Positions 42,138-51,052 are shown, counted from the first letter of the stretch. The stretch: 64,000 nucleotides of DNA from Candidatus Bipolaricaulota bacterium (GCA_014360985.1 JACIWK010000011.1:1-64000); one strand, 5' to 3'. A program made the numbers and translations. Notes: generated from the letters alone by a model not told the origin.

Positions 42138-45100
42138 CTACCGAACGACGAGGATCTTCCCGACCTCGGACCGCTCCGTCCCCTCTCCAACGGTGGCCGT
42201 GACGAGGTAGACGTAGAGCCCGTCGGCGATCCTCCGCCCGGCGTTGTCGGTGAGGTCCCACGTGAACGGGTTCCCCGTCACATCCTGGGCCACGACGGGC
42301 CGGCCGAGGGCATCGAAGATCTGGATCTTCACCCCCGTCGCCCCCTGGGGAAGGAAGAGCTGGATCCGGCACCGGGTCGAGGCGGGGTTATCGAGGACCT
42401 TCGTCCCGATGAGGGCTCCACCCTTCGGCCGTACGTACACGTTCAGCGAGAACCAGTCCCCGAACCCCTCAGCGTCGCGGGCGCGTACCTCGACCTGGAA
42501 CACATTTGAGGCTGCAAACGTGTGGGAAGCGGTGTTGGCGGTCGTGGCCAGAACGGCAGAGCCGTCACCGAAGTCCCACTCGTAGCCCGTGATCGGATCG
42601 CCGTCCGGATCAGTGGCCGTGGCCGTGAACGTGGCCACTTGGCCCACTTCGGGCACCGGCGGGGTCACCGTAACCCGCGTCACGCTCGGCCGGCGGTTCA
42701 CCGGGGTTTCGGTCACGGTGATCGTCTTCTCCTTGCGCCCGGTCTCCCCGCGGCTGTTGGTCACGGTGAGGACGACTGTGTACGTCCCGGCCGCGGTGTA
42801 GGTATGCCGGGGATTGGCTTCCGTGGAGGTCCCGCCGTCGCCGAACGTCCAGGCGTACGTGTACGGGGTGAGCGGTGGCGTGGCGGGGTCCGTCACGTTC
42901 GAGGTGAACGCGACCTCCCGCCCCACGGATGGCGCATCGGGGGAGAAGCTGAAGTCCACCACCGGCTGTTTGCCGATCACGTCCACCTGGCGCGTCTTCG
43001 CGGTGGACAGGCCCCCTTCGCCCGTCACCGTCAGGGTGACCTGGAACGTGCCGCCGATCGCGAACCTGTGGGTGACCGGTGCTGAGCCCTTCGTCTGGGC
43101 CGTTTTGCCATCGCCGAAGTTCCAGTGGAACGTGGCATTGGCAATGTTCCCCGACGGGTCGGCGATCCCCGCCGCGGGTGTGAACGTCACATCCACCCCT
43201 GCCTCCGGCGCAGTGGGCGCCCAACTGAAGTCCACCCCCGTCGGGCGCTGACCGATCGCCGTGGTGAACGTGGCCGGGCCCGCCAATGCTTCTGTCTGGA
43301 ACGTTGCCGTACCTTCGGTGTGCCAGACGACGGTCTCCAGCTTGAGCTTCCGCCCCGCGGGGGACGTGTCCTTCAGCGTCACCCAGATCTGGAGCTCGAC
43401 GCTCGTGTCGTCCGGCACGACGTTGTTCTCCGCCGTGACCACGCGGACCCCGGCCAGGCTCAGCCCCACCGGGTTCGTAACCTCGCCGAGGAGCTTCCCA
43501 TCGGACTTGCGGCGCACCTCGATCCGGGCCACGTGTTGGTCGGCGAGGGGACTCGCGGCCTCCGTGTTCCGGATCATGAGCGACGTGATCACGACATCGT
43601 ACGGATCGAGGTCGTCGTCCTGGAGGTCGAGCCGCTGGGCGAGGAACCGTACCCCCTGGAACACCGTCCGGTTCGCCATCTCTACCGTCGTGGCCTGGTC
43701 GAAGCCCTTGGCCCCCTCTTCCTCCGGGCCGGTGGTGAACTCCGCCCCGTCCAGGGGGTCCTCGCCGGTTCCGGGCTTGCCGAACGTCTTCGTGTCCTCT
43801 GTGTGCCAGACCACGGTCCGGAGCTGGATCACCCGGCCATGGGGCACGTTGTCCTTGAGGGTCACCCACAGCTCGATGACCTCGGATGTGTCGTCGCGCA
43901 CGACGTTGTTCGCTCCGGTCGTGATGCGCACGCCGCCTGAGTTGAGCCCGGAGACGCTCGTCACCGACCCCATCACCGCCCCGTCGCGGGCGCGGACGAC
44001 CTCGATCGAGGCGATCTGCGTGTCGGCGAGCCGCGTCGCGGGATCGGCCACGTTCTGCACGACGACCGAGTTGATCAGCACGTCGTACGGATCGAGATCG
44101 TCATCCACGACCTTGATCCGCTGGGCGAGGAACCGTTGCCGAGAGAACACCCGCCCGCCCGTGAGACCGAGGTTCACCAGCTCCTCGAACCCCTGCGGCT
44201 GCCCGACCGTGAATTCCGCTCCGGGGCCCGCGTTGAAGTCCGTGCCCCCGCACCGCACGCTGGCTTGTAGTTTCAGCTTGTGCCCAGTGGGGGCGTCCCC
44301 TTTCAGCGTGACCCAGATCTCGAGGAACACCGTGCTGTATGCGGGGAGCTTGTTGTTGGACGACGTGGTGACGGCCGTGCCCGTGGTGGTGAGCTTCGCG
44401 ATCTCTGTGCTCGTGGCCTCGCCGAGGAGGGCGCCGTCGCTCGCCCGGCGGACCTCGATCGCCGCGACGTACGAGCCGGACAACGGGGTCGCATCCGTAT
44501 TGGCCACATTCTTGACAAGGAGCCGGCTGATCGTGGTCTCGAACGGGACCTCTTCCGCGTCGACCTCGATCCGGCCGGCCAGGAACCGCTCGCCGCGGTA
44601 CACGTTGGCACCCACGACCGACCCGTCGAACGCGATCGCCGGCGACGGCCCGACGGTGAACACCGTCGCAGCGGGCGGGTAGGTGATGGGCACACTCTCG
44701 ATCTTCGTGTCTCCCAGGGCGAGGTTCCGTTCCAGAGGCACATCTGCCTTGAGTTTGATGAGGACGTACAAGTAATGGGTGCCCACAGCGAAATTGCGGA
44801 TCGAAGCCGTGGTCACCGTGGAGAAGGTCACCCCAGTCGTATGAAAGTTGGTGAGCCCCGACGTCAGTTTCCTCAGGACCGGGCCGGTCCCGCTATCGCG
44901 GCGAACCTCGATGTACTCGATCTCCGCCCCCTGCGCCGGATTGCCCGCAGTGTTCTTGACAGTGAGTTCTGTGACGGCTTTGGCCTCCCCTGTCACCACG
45001 ATCTTGATCTTTTGGGCCAAGACCAAGGCTCCCGGATTGACCTTCAGATCATCGCCACTGAGCCCGAGATCCTCGTTGGTATAAGTGGCTGCTCCCAACG

Positions 45101-45152
45101 CGATCGGCGCCGCCAGCCCCACCGCCAACGCGACCAACAGAAAGCGTCTCAT
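42138..45152 (-). CDS. Surface protein with tandem N-terminal repeats, PKD domains and a sorting-tail-like C-terminus
   Basis: 1004 residues, signal peptide 1-20, start after GTGAGGAGG. Residues ~20-630 hold four tandem modules of about 150-170 residues; shared blocks are RFLAQRI, DDDLDPYDV, IASIEVVR, GVRITT-x-NNVV, and LWVTLKD. Three PKD domains follow, with HWNFGDG, AWTFGDGG and EWDFGDGS. The final ~85 residues (DNPASTRCRIQLFLP, IQIFDALGRPV, IADGLYVYLVT, EVGKILVVR) match type A sorting tails of type IX cargo. It is probably exported and surface-attached. Its operon partner is the PorV-like protein downstream. Confidence 0.82.
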   Translation of the reverse strand: MRRFLLVALAVGLAAPIALGAATYTNEDLGLSGDDLKVNPGALVLAQKIKIVVTGEAKAVTELTVKNTAGNPAQGAEIEYIEVRRDSGTGPVLRKLTSGLTNFHTTGVTFSTVTTASIRNFAVGTHYLYVLIKLKADVPLERNLALGDTKIESVPITYPPAATVFTVGPSPAIAFDGSVVGANVYRGERFLAGRIEVDAEEVPFETTISRLLVKNVANTDATPLSGSYVAAIEVRRASDGALLGEATSTEIAKLTTTGTAVTTSSNNKLPAYSTVFLEIWVTLKGDAPTGHKLKLQASVRCGGTDFNAGPGAEFTVGQPQGFEELVNLGLTGGRVFSRQRFLAQRIKVVDDDLDPYDVLINSVVVQNVADPATRLADTQIASIEVVRARDGAVMGSVTSVSGLNSGGVRITTGANNVVRDDTSEVIELWVTLKDNVPHGRVIQLRTVVWHTEDTKTFGKPGTGEDPLDGAEFTTGPEEEGAKGFDQATTVEMANRTVFQGVRFLAQRLDLQDDDLDPYDVVITSLMIRNTEAASPLADQHVARIEVRRKSDGKLLGEVTNPVGLSLAGVRVVTAENNVVPDDTSVELQIWVTLKDTSPAGRKLKLETVVWHTEGTATFQTEALAGPATFTTAIGQRPTGVDFSWAPTAPEAGVDVTFTPAAGIADPSGNIANATFHWNFGDGKTAQTKGSAPVTHRFAIGGTFQVTLTVTGEGGLSTAKTRQVDVIGKQPVVDFSFSPDAPSVGREVAFTSNVTDPATPPLTPYTYAWTFGDGGTSTEANPRHTYTAAGTYTVVLTVTNSRGETGRKEKTITVTETPVNRRPSVTRVTVTPPVPEVGQVATFTATATDPDGDPITGYEWDFGDGSAVLATTANTASHTFAASNVFQVEVRARDAEGFGDWFSLNVYVRPKGGALIGTKVLDNPASTRCRIQLFLPQGATGVKIQIFDALGRPVVAQDVTGNPFTWDLTDNAGRRIADGLYVYLVTATVGEGTERSEVGKILVVR

Positions 45153-45575
45153 CGCGCGACCTCCTCACCCAACCGGCCGGCCCGCGTCCTGCCACCGACC
45201 GAAATCAACTCTTCCCCAGCACAACCGTCTCTGCGCCAGGATCGCCCTTCCCTAGGCGTTATCAATCGGATCTTCTCCTCGTAAGCGAGGCTTCTCCACA
45301 CGGTGCCCAGTCTAGGTGACCCGCATCACTCCGCGCAGGATCGGGGTTACCCCCACCCCAGGCGTTTGTCCGCTCACCCGTGCACCCGTGTCCGATGAGG
45401 TCAGTATAGGGTCCGAGAACTGGTCGTGTCGGTGATGGGAACCACACCCCGCCACGCCGTGATGGGTGACGGGACGAATGCCCGACCGGTTATCCGTCAC
45501 CGGTCAACGGGGCTTCGTAACGGCGAGGCTTGTCCCTACCGAATGATGAAAGGCCGTCGCAGACGAGCTGCGACG
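45153..45575. other. Non-coding gap between the PKD-protein gene and the M32 peptidase gene
   Basis: 423 bases with no credible gene. The part next to 45152 carries the Shine-Dalgarno sequence of the PKD gene; I could not fix its promoter. The left end of the M32 gene is bordered by a hairpin repeat (45555-45575). GC-rich short inverted repeats occur around 45330-45360 without T-runs. Confidence 0.5.
45555..45575. repeat. Dispersed hairpin repeat, copy abutting the M32 stop codon
   Basis: CGTCGCAG and CTGCGACG around ACGAG. The flank that is CTAC in other copies is TTAC here, and on the minus strand its TAA is the stop codon of the M32 carboxypeptidase. Confidence 0.75.
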
Positions 45576-47060
45576 TTACAGGCCGTACACTTCGCCGTAC
45601 TTGGCACGCACGTAGCGGAGGAACGGGTCCGGGGAGAGCCCGCTCCCGGTGATCCGCTTCACAAGCTCATCGGGCAGGTACACCTGACCGTGGCGGTGCA
45701 CCTTCTCCCGCAACCACTCCCGGATCGGGAGGAGATCCCCCGTCTGCACCTTGTCCCAAAAGCCGGGGACCTCTCGCTCCGCAACGGCGGTGATCTGCGC
45801 CGCGTACAGGTTCCCTAGGGCGTAGGACGGGAAGTACCCGATCATCCCCGCGGACCAGTGCACGTCCTGCAGGACCCCATGGGCATCGTCGGGTGGGGTG
45901 ATGCCGAGGTAGTCCTCCATCGCCCGGTTCCACCGCGCGGGAAGCTCGTCCACGGCGAGCTTCCCCTCGATCATGTCCAGCTCGATCTTGAACCGGAGGC
46001 AGATGTGGAGGTTGTACGTGACCTCATCGGCCTCGACGCGGATGAACGAGGCTCGCACCCGGTTCACGTGCCGCCACACGTCATCGGGGTCGGTGCTGGC
46101 CAGGGTCGGGAAGTGGTGGGCGAGATGGGGGTGGGCGAACTGCCAGAACGGGCGACTCCGTCCGATCTGGTTCTCCCAAAATCTCGACTGGGACTCGTGG
46201 ATCCCGAACGAGGCCCCGCCGGAGAGCCCGGTCCAACCAAGCTGGGGATCCACCCCTTGCCCATACAGGGCGTGGCCGCCCTCGTGCAGCGCCCCGAACA
46301 GGGACGAGAACGGATCGCTCTCCTGATAGCGGTTCGTGACCCGCACGTCGCCCGGCCCGACCCCGATCGTGAACGGGTGGACGGAGTCATCGAGCCGGCC
46401 CGCTTGGAAGTCGTACCCGATCCAGCCGAGGGCCTGGCGGCACAGCGCCCGCTGGGCGTCGAGGGGGAACCTCCCCCTGGGAAGCTTGTCGGGCGGGGTG
46501 CCGCGCGCGAGCTCCTCGAGGAACGCGACGAGCTCCCTCCGCAGCTCGCCCAGGAGCGGGCGGAGGGCGGAGGTCGTCATCCCCGGCTCGTACTCCTCGA
46601 CCAGGGCGTCGTACGGGCTGTCCGTGTACCCGATCAGCCGCGCCATCTCTCGCACCAGGTCCACCACCTCGGCAAGGTACGGCCGAAACAGGCCGAAGTC
46701 CGAGGCAGCTTTGGCCTTCTCCCACACGCTCTCCGCGCGGGTCGTTGTCTCGACGAACTTCTGGTAGAGGGAGGGCGGGATCGCGCGGTGCCTCGTGTGG
46801 TCGCGCTTCCAGACCCGGATCAGGGCCTCGTCCACCTCGGAGGATGCTCCCTCACGCTCCGCGGCGGCGAGGAGCTCCCCCATCCGATCGGACACCCGTC
46901 GCTCGAACGCCAGCCGTTCAAGCTTCCCCGCGACCTTGGCCCGCGCCTCGGCCCCGCCGGGGGGCATGTGCGTCCGCTGGTCCCACGCCGCCAGGGCGGC
47001 CGCCGAGGAGATCTCGGCGATCTCCCGCACGTACGCCTTGAGCTCGTCGAGGGCGGCCAT
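45576..47060 (-). CDS. Carboxypeptidase Taq (M32 family)
   Basis: 494 residues, the usual M32 length. The zinc site is H259-E-G-G-H263 in GALHEGGHALYGQG, with the third ligand in the downstream HESQSRFWEN. Also typical are DQRTHMPPGGAEAR near the N-terminus and VEADEVTYNLHI. The enzyme removes C-terminal residues with broad specificity and is common in thermophiles. It starts in a one-base TGATG overlap with the TldD/PmbA protein stop, so two peptidases are coupled. The stop codon is supplied by a hairpin repeat. Confidence 0.94.
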   Translation of the reverse strand: MAALDELKAYVREIAEISSAAALAAWDQRTHMPPGGAEARAKVAGKLERLAFERRVSDRMGELLAAAEREGASSEVDEALIRVWKRDHTRHRAIPPSLYQKFVETTTRAESVWEKAKAASDFGLFRPYLAEVVDLVREMARLIGYTDSPYDALVEEYEPGMTTSALRPLLGELRRELVAFLEELARGTPPDKLPRGRFPLDAQRALCRQALGWIGYDFQAGRLDDSVHPFTIGVGPGDVRVTNRYQESDPFSSLFGALHEGGHALYGQGVDPQLGWTGLSGGASFGIHESQSRFWENQIGRSRPFWQFAHPHLAHHFPTLASTDPDDVWRHVNRVRASFIRVEADEVTYNLHICLRFKIELDMIEGKLAVDELPARWNRAMEDYLGITPPDDAHGVLQDVHWSAGMIGYFPSYALGNLYAAQITAVAEREVPGFWDKVQTGDLLPIREWLREKVHRHGQVYLPDELVKRITGSGLSPDPFLRYVRAKYGEVYGL

Positions 47061-48397
47061 CACATCCGCTCCGTGCGGCCGGTGAACGCGAACTTCGCGA
47101 TGCGGACCTTGGGAACGAGGTACGCCCCGAACCCCTCCCCATGCGTGATCAGCCGCTGCTCGCGGCCGACAGCCTCGACGAGGGACAGGGCCCGCAACCC
47201 GGATTCCGTGATCCGCATGTCCTCCACCGCCTCCCTCACGCGGCCCTCCTCGATGAGGAACGTCCCATCGCGGGTCATCATCGTCATCACCCCCCGCATC
47301 GGGTCCACCGTGCGGGCGTAGTGGAACCGCGTGACGAGGAGCCCTCGCTTCACGCCGGAGACGAGCTCGTCGTCGGGGGTCGTACCGGGCTCCATCACCA
47401 CGTGCGTCGGCATCGGCGACCACCCCACTGCAGGCGGGGGAAGGGCATGGCCGGTGGAGGTGGTGTTGAGGAGGGCCGCCGTGCGCGTGTCGTGCACCAC
47501 CCCTTCCGCGACCCCGGCCCGGAAGAAGTACACGCGCTGCTTGGGCATCCCCTCGAAGTCGAACGGCATCACCGTCGTCTGGGGATGAAGGCCATCGTCG
47601 TACACGGTCACAAGATCGGAGACGAGCTTCTGGCCAAACTTCCCGTCGAGGAAACTGCGCTTCTCGAGGAGCGCGCGGGCGGAGAACCCCATCGAGGAGA
47701 GCATCCCAAGCAAGGTAGCCACCGCTGGCTCCTCGAGGACGACCGTGTACTCCCCAGGCTCGAGCGCCCTCCTCACCTCCGACTGCCGCGCCTTGGCCAG
47801 GGCTCGCTCCGCGGCCTCCTCGGGGACGAACTCGGAGAGCCTGATCCCGGAAAACTCGGCGTACCCCGACCCGCCGCTCTTGCCCACGATCACGGTCACG
47901 AATCGCACCGAGGACGTGCGGTGGTGGACATCGATCCCGCGCGTGGTACGCACCCAGACCTCCCCTCCTCCCGTGGCGAGGGACCCCGAGGCGTTGAACC
48001 CGAGCGCTGCCGCGCCCTGCACCGCACGGGCCACGAGGGCCGCCCGCTCAGCAGGGCTGGCCTCCCACGTCGCCTCGTCCCACGCCGCGGCCTCCTCCAC
48101 CGGCCGCGGATCCGGCGGCGCGTAGCCGGCGGGGCGGGTCTGGGCGCGGGCGATCTCCGCCGCGTCCCGCGCCGCCCGAGCGAGACCTTCGGCGGTGAGG
48201 TCGTTCGTGGTCGCCACGCCCGTCTTCCCGTCCGCCCACGCTCGGATGTGGACCGTGGTGTCCACCGCCGCCACGTTCTGGTGGATCTGGCAGCCCGTGA
48301 ACCTCGTCAGCTCCTCCCGGCTCCGGATCGCGACCAGCTCCAGCTCGTCCGCGACCTTCTTCCCCAGCACATCATCGAGCAATGCCTCTACGTTCAC
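47060..48397 (-). CDS. TldD/PmbA (TldE) family protein
   Basis: 445 residues from the GTG at 48397 (preceded by AAAGGGGGAG). The N-terminal domain is variable; the C-terminal half has TVVLEEPAVATLLGML, the FDFEGMPKQRV segment and GYA/HALPPPAVGWSPMPTHVVMEPG, typical of PmbA/TldE. I do not see the HExxxH zinc motif of TldD, so this looks like the non-catalytic partner. TldD/E complexes process peptides such as microcins and CcdA. No TldD partner lies in the window. It is translationally coupled to the M32 peptidase. Confidence 0.82.
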   Translation of the reverse strand: MNVEALLDDVLGKKVADELELVAIRSREELTRFTGCQIHQNVAAVDTTVHIRAWADGKTGVATTNDLTAEGLARAARDAAEIARAQTRPAGYAPPDPRPVEEAAAWDEATWEASPAERAALVARAVQGAAALGFNASGSLATGGGEVWVRTTRGIDVHHRTSSVRFVTVIVGKSGGSGYAEFSGIRLSEFVPEEAAERALAKARQSEVRRALEPGEYTVVLEEPAVATLLGMLSSMGFSARALLEKRSFLDGKFGQKLVSDLVTVYDDGLHPQTTVMPFDFEGMPKQRVYFFRAGVAEGVVHDTRTAALLNTTSTGHALPPPAVGWSPMPTHVVMEPGTTPDDELVSGVKRGLLVTRFHYARTVDPMRGVMTMMTRDGTFLIEEGRVREAVEDMRITESGLRALSLVEAVGREQRLITHGEGFGAYLVPKVRIAKFAFTGRTERM

Positions 48398-48468
48398 CGC
48401 TCCCCCTTTCCAGTACAGCACCTGGTTTACTCCAACTCGTCGACACGAAGGCACCCCCCTCTCCTCTT

Positions 48469-48491
48469 CCTCTCCCCCCCGTGGGGAGAGG
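48469..48491. repeat. CCTCTCCCC/GGGGAGAGG interspersed repeat
   Basis: Perfect 9-bp arms around the loop CCCGT, followed by GTGGGGTGAAGGGGG. It lies between the TldD/PmbA gene and a broken GxxExxY gene and resembles the repeat near 23800. Confidence 0.55.
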
Positions 48492-48566
48492 GTGGGGTGA
48501 AGGGGGCCGTTGAGAAGCCCAGCCCTCGTACTCCCCACAGTCCTGCCGGTTCGTGCCGGAACATCC

Positions 48567-48680
48567 CCCGTACACGCTCTCCAACAAATCCGGACCGAGA
48601 GCGCTGTGAACAGCGTACGCTGCTCCGACTACACCCTTGGCGATCCGTTCTTCTTCCGCCGAAAGGGGCTGATGCTCCAT
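48567..48680 (-). pseudogene. 5' remnant of a GxxExxY family gene
   Basis: From the ATG at 48680 about 38 codons match the start of GxxExxY proteins: EERIAKGVVGAAYAVHSALGPDLLESVYG, with the namesake GxxxESVY block. After this the frame runs into unrelated, repeat-like sequence (LPTGGRGRGEGG) without the rest of the domain (about 120 residues expected). It is therefore a truncated remnant, probably cut by the interspersed repeat at 48469-48491. Confidence 0.65.
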
Positions 48681-48751
48681 CTCCTCTCCCCCGTGGTGCC
48701 CTCGTGTCTTCGTGGTAACCGGACGCGGTTCATAGGCAGCAGGCAGGCGTC

Positions 48752-49546
48752 TCATGCGGGCCAGCCAAGCTTGTCCCGGAGACGGGCGAAGAACGGCCCT
48801 GTAGTTGGCAGGCGTACAAGGAGCGTGGCCGCTGGGGCGGGACCCACTGTAACCTCCTCCCCAAAGTCGAGATTCGCGATTGGATCACCATCGAGAAGCA
48901 CTCTCCCCGGCCGCCGGGCGCGGATCGTGACCGTCGCCCCTTCCGGTACGACAAGGGGGCGGATCCCGAGGCGGTGGGGGGCAAGGGGGACGAGGAGAAA
49001 CGCAGGCAGATTCGGATGGAGGACCGGCCCTCCCGCCGCGAGGGCGTACGCCGTGCTCCCCGTGGGAGTGGACACGATCAATCCATCCCCTTCCAGGGTC
49101 AGGATCCCTTCCCCTTCCGCCTCCACTTCGAGCGCGGTGAACCGCTCCGCGTCCGAGCCGACCACCGCGACATCGTTGAGGGCTGACCCTGAGAACCGCG
49201 CCCCGTGGACCCATAGCCGCCCCCGCCGCTCCACCTCGCAATGGCCGGCGGCCACCTCACCTAGCGCCGCCTCGACCTCCCCCGCGCCACACGAGGCGAG
49301 GAACCCTAGTCCCCCCGCGTTCACCCCGAGGATCGGTACCTCGCGGGGATAGACGAGGCCCGCTGCCCGCAGGAGCGTCCCGTCCCCCCCCACGGCCACG
49401 ACGAGGTCCCCCTCCACGCGCCCTCCCGGGGCGTAGATCTCTGCACCCACGCCGTGCTCGCGGCACCAGGCGAGGCCCCGCTCCACGGCGGCCGAGGCCG
49501 CAGGCCGCTCCCGGTTGTGAATGAACAGGACACGCCTAAGTTCCAC
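48752..49546 (-). CDS. nadK: NAD kinase
   Basis: 264 residues from the GTG at 49546. Motifs are VAVGGDGTLLRAA, LGVNAGGLGFLA, LNDVAVVGSD and GDGLIVSTPTGSTAYALAAGGP, all standard for NadK, which phosphorylates NAD to NADP with ATP or polyphosphate. The start overlaps the ABC permease 3' end by 11 bp, so it is the last gene of a four-gene transporter operon. An upstream in-frame extension to 49648 lies in the permease gene and is unlikely. Confidence 0.93.
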   Translation of the reverse strand: MELRRVLFIHNRERPAASAAVERGLAWCREHGVGAEIYAPGGRVEGDLVVAVGGDGTLLRAAGLVYPREVPILGVNAGGLGFLASCGAGEVEAALGEVAAGHCEVERRGRLWVHGARFSGSALNDVAVVGSDAERFTALEVEAEGEGILTLEGDGLIVSTPTGSTAYALAAGGPVLHPNLPAFLLVPLAPHRLGIRPLVVPEGATVTIRARRPGRVLLDGDPIANLDFGEEVTVGPAPAATLLVRLPTTGPFFARLRDKLGWPA

Positions 49547-50321
49547 CGCGCGCCCCCACGAACTTCCACCGGCACAGCACCCGCTCCAGGAGCTCGAGGA
49601 CCACGTAGAACAGGAGGCCAAGCAGGGCCAGCCCAACCACGCCCGCAAGCGCGATGTCGCCGCGGAACGTGTAGTACTCGATGAACCGCCCCAAGCCCGC
49701 TCCGGGGCCGAGGAGCACCCCTAGCTTCGTCTCCGCGATGTAGAGCATGGTGATCCCCAGCCCCACCGACACCCGCGCCGCGGTGAGGACACTGGGGAGG
49801 GTGGCGGGGAGGACGACGTGACGGTAGATCTGCCACCGCGTTGCCCCGGCGGAGCGGACGGCGGTGATGTGGGACGGCACGACGTACTTCGCCGCGCCCT
49901 GGGCGGCGACGACGACCTGGAAGAAGAGCGCCATCACCACCACCACCAGTCGCACTACCTCTCCCAGCCCGAACGCGAGGTAGAGGAAGAGGAGGAGCGC
50001 CACCGGCGGCATCGGGTAGAGGAGGTAGATGAGGGGGGATAGGTAGCGGTCCAGTTTCCGCTCGAACCCCACCGCGAGGCCCAACGGGAGCCCGAGCGCG
50101 AACGCCACGGCGAGGGCGATGAGGAACCGCAGGGCGGAAGTTCCGAACGCCGTGGCGAGGACAGAGAGCGTCTCCCCGGCCGCGATCGCGGTGTCCCACG
50201 GCGCGGGGAGGATCTGGCGGCCCCGCACCACCTCCAGGAGCCACGACACCCCCGCCCACACCGCAGTGATGACGACCATCGCCACGAGATAGCGGAGGAT
50301 CATCTTCAGGCCCTCCCTCAT
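49536..50321 (-). CDS. ABC transporter permease, NitT/TauT type
   Basis: 261 residues with about six membrane segments. The EAA-like loop IRSAGATRWQIYRHVVLPATLPSV (here TAVRSAGATRWQIYRHV) is the ATPase-docking motif of SsuC/TauC-type permeases. Start ATG overlaps the ATPase stop by 4 bp. It forms a complete importer with the ATPase and binding protein upstream. Substrate class for this family is nitrate, taurine, alkylsulfonates or thiamine precursors; sequence alone does not choose. Confidence 0.9.
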   Translation of the reverse strand: MREGLKMILRYLVAMVVITAVWAGVSWLLEVVRGRQILPAPWDTAIAAGETLSVLATAFGTSALRFLIALAVAFALGLPLGLAVGFERKLDRYLSPLIYLLYPMPPVALLLFLYLAFGLGEVVRLVVVVMALFFQVVVAAQGAAKYVVPSHITAVRSAGATRWQIYRHVVLPATLPSVLTAARVSVGLGITMLYIAETKLGVLLGPGAGLGRFIEYYTFRGDIALAGVVGLALLGLLFYVVLELLERVLCRWKFVGARGGT

Positions 50322-51052
50322 GGCCCGTTCCCCCCCAGGACCTGCCGCAGGTGGGCCACCCTCTCCATGAACTCGGGGGTGCCGCGGTAGCCCGGCTCGC
50401 CCATCCCCGGGTTGTCGAGGACCTCCACCACCCGCGCCGGCCGCCCCGACAGAACGAGGATCCTCTTCCCGAGGAACACCGCCTCCTCCATGTCGTGGGT
50501 CACCAGCACCCCGGTGAACCCCATCTCCCACCACAGGCCGAGGATGAGGTTCTGGATGTGCTCCCGGGTGATGGAATCCAGGTTCGCGGTCGGCTCGTCC
50601 ATGAGCATCACCCGCGGCTGGAGGGCGAGCGCGCGGGCGATCCCCACCCGGCGCTTCATCCCCTCCGATAGCTCGCTGGGGAACCGCCTCTCGAACCCGG
50701 CCAACCCCAGGTCAGCCAGCACCCTCGTCGCCGACTCCTTGCGGCCCTGGACGCGGAGGGCGAGCTCCGCGTTGGCGCGGACGGTCTTCCACGGGAGGAG
50801 CCCCGCGTCCTGGAGGATGAGGGCCACATCGCGCCGCACCCCCCGTACCTCCTCCCCGTGGATGCGGATCTTCCCCGCGGTCGGGGTGAGCAGCCCGTCG
50901 AGGGCGAACAGGAGCGTTGTCTTCCCGCACCCCGACGGGCCCACCACGGATACGAGCTCGTAGCTGTCCACGGCCATGGACAGGCCCGCCACCGCGGGCA
51001 CGGCCGCCTCGCCGCGCCCGTAGATGAGGGTCAGGCCGTCGACCTCGATCAT
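50318..51052 (-). CDS. ABC transporter ATP-binding protein, NitT/TauT type
   Basis: 244 residues. Walker A GPSGCGKTTLL, Q-loop ILQDAGLLPWKTV, signature LSEGMKRRVGIARAL, Walker B VMLMDEPTANLD and the switch His in VTHDMEEAV are all present. The LPWKTV after the Q-loop and MEEAVFLGKRILVLSGRPARV are typical of SsuB/TauB-like ATPases. The ATG overlaps the binding-protein stop (ATGA), and its own stop overlaps the permease start. Confidence 0.93.
   Translation of the reverse strand: MIEVDGLTLIYGRGEAAVPAVAGLSMAVDSYELVSVVGPSGCGKTTLLFALDGLLTPTAGKIRIHGEEVRGVRRDVALILQDAGLLPWKTVRANAELALRVQGRKESATRVLADLGLAGFERRFPSELSEGMKRRVGIARALALQPRVMLMDEPTANLDSITREHIQNLILGLWWEMGFTGVLVTHDMEEAVFLGKRILVLSGRPARVVEVLDNPGMGEPGYRGTPEFMERVAHLRQVLGGNGP

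Noticed and set aside
45330-45400. GGACAAACGCC-like segment on the minus strand recalling a cyclic-di-GMP riboswitch
   Set aside because: The other conserved blocks of that riboswitch and its paired stems are not present.
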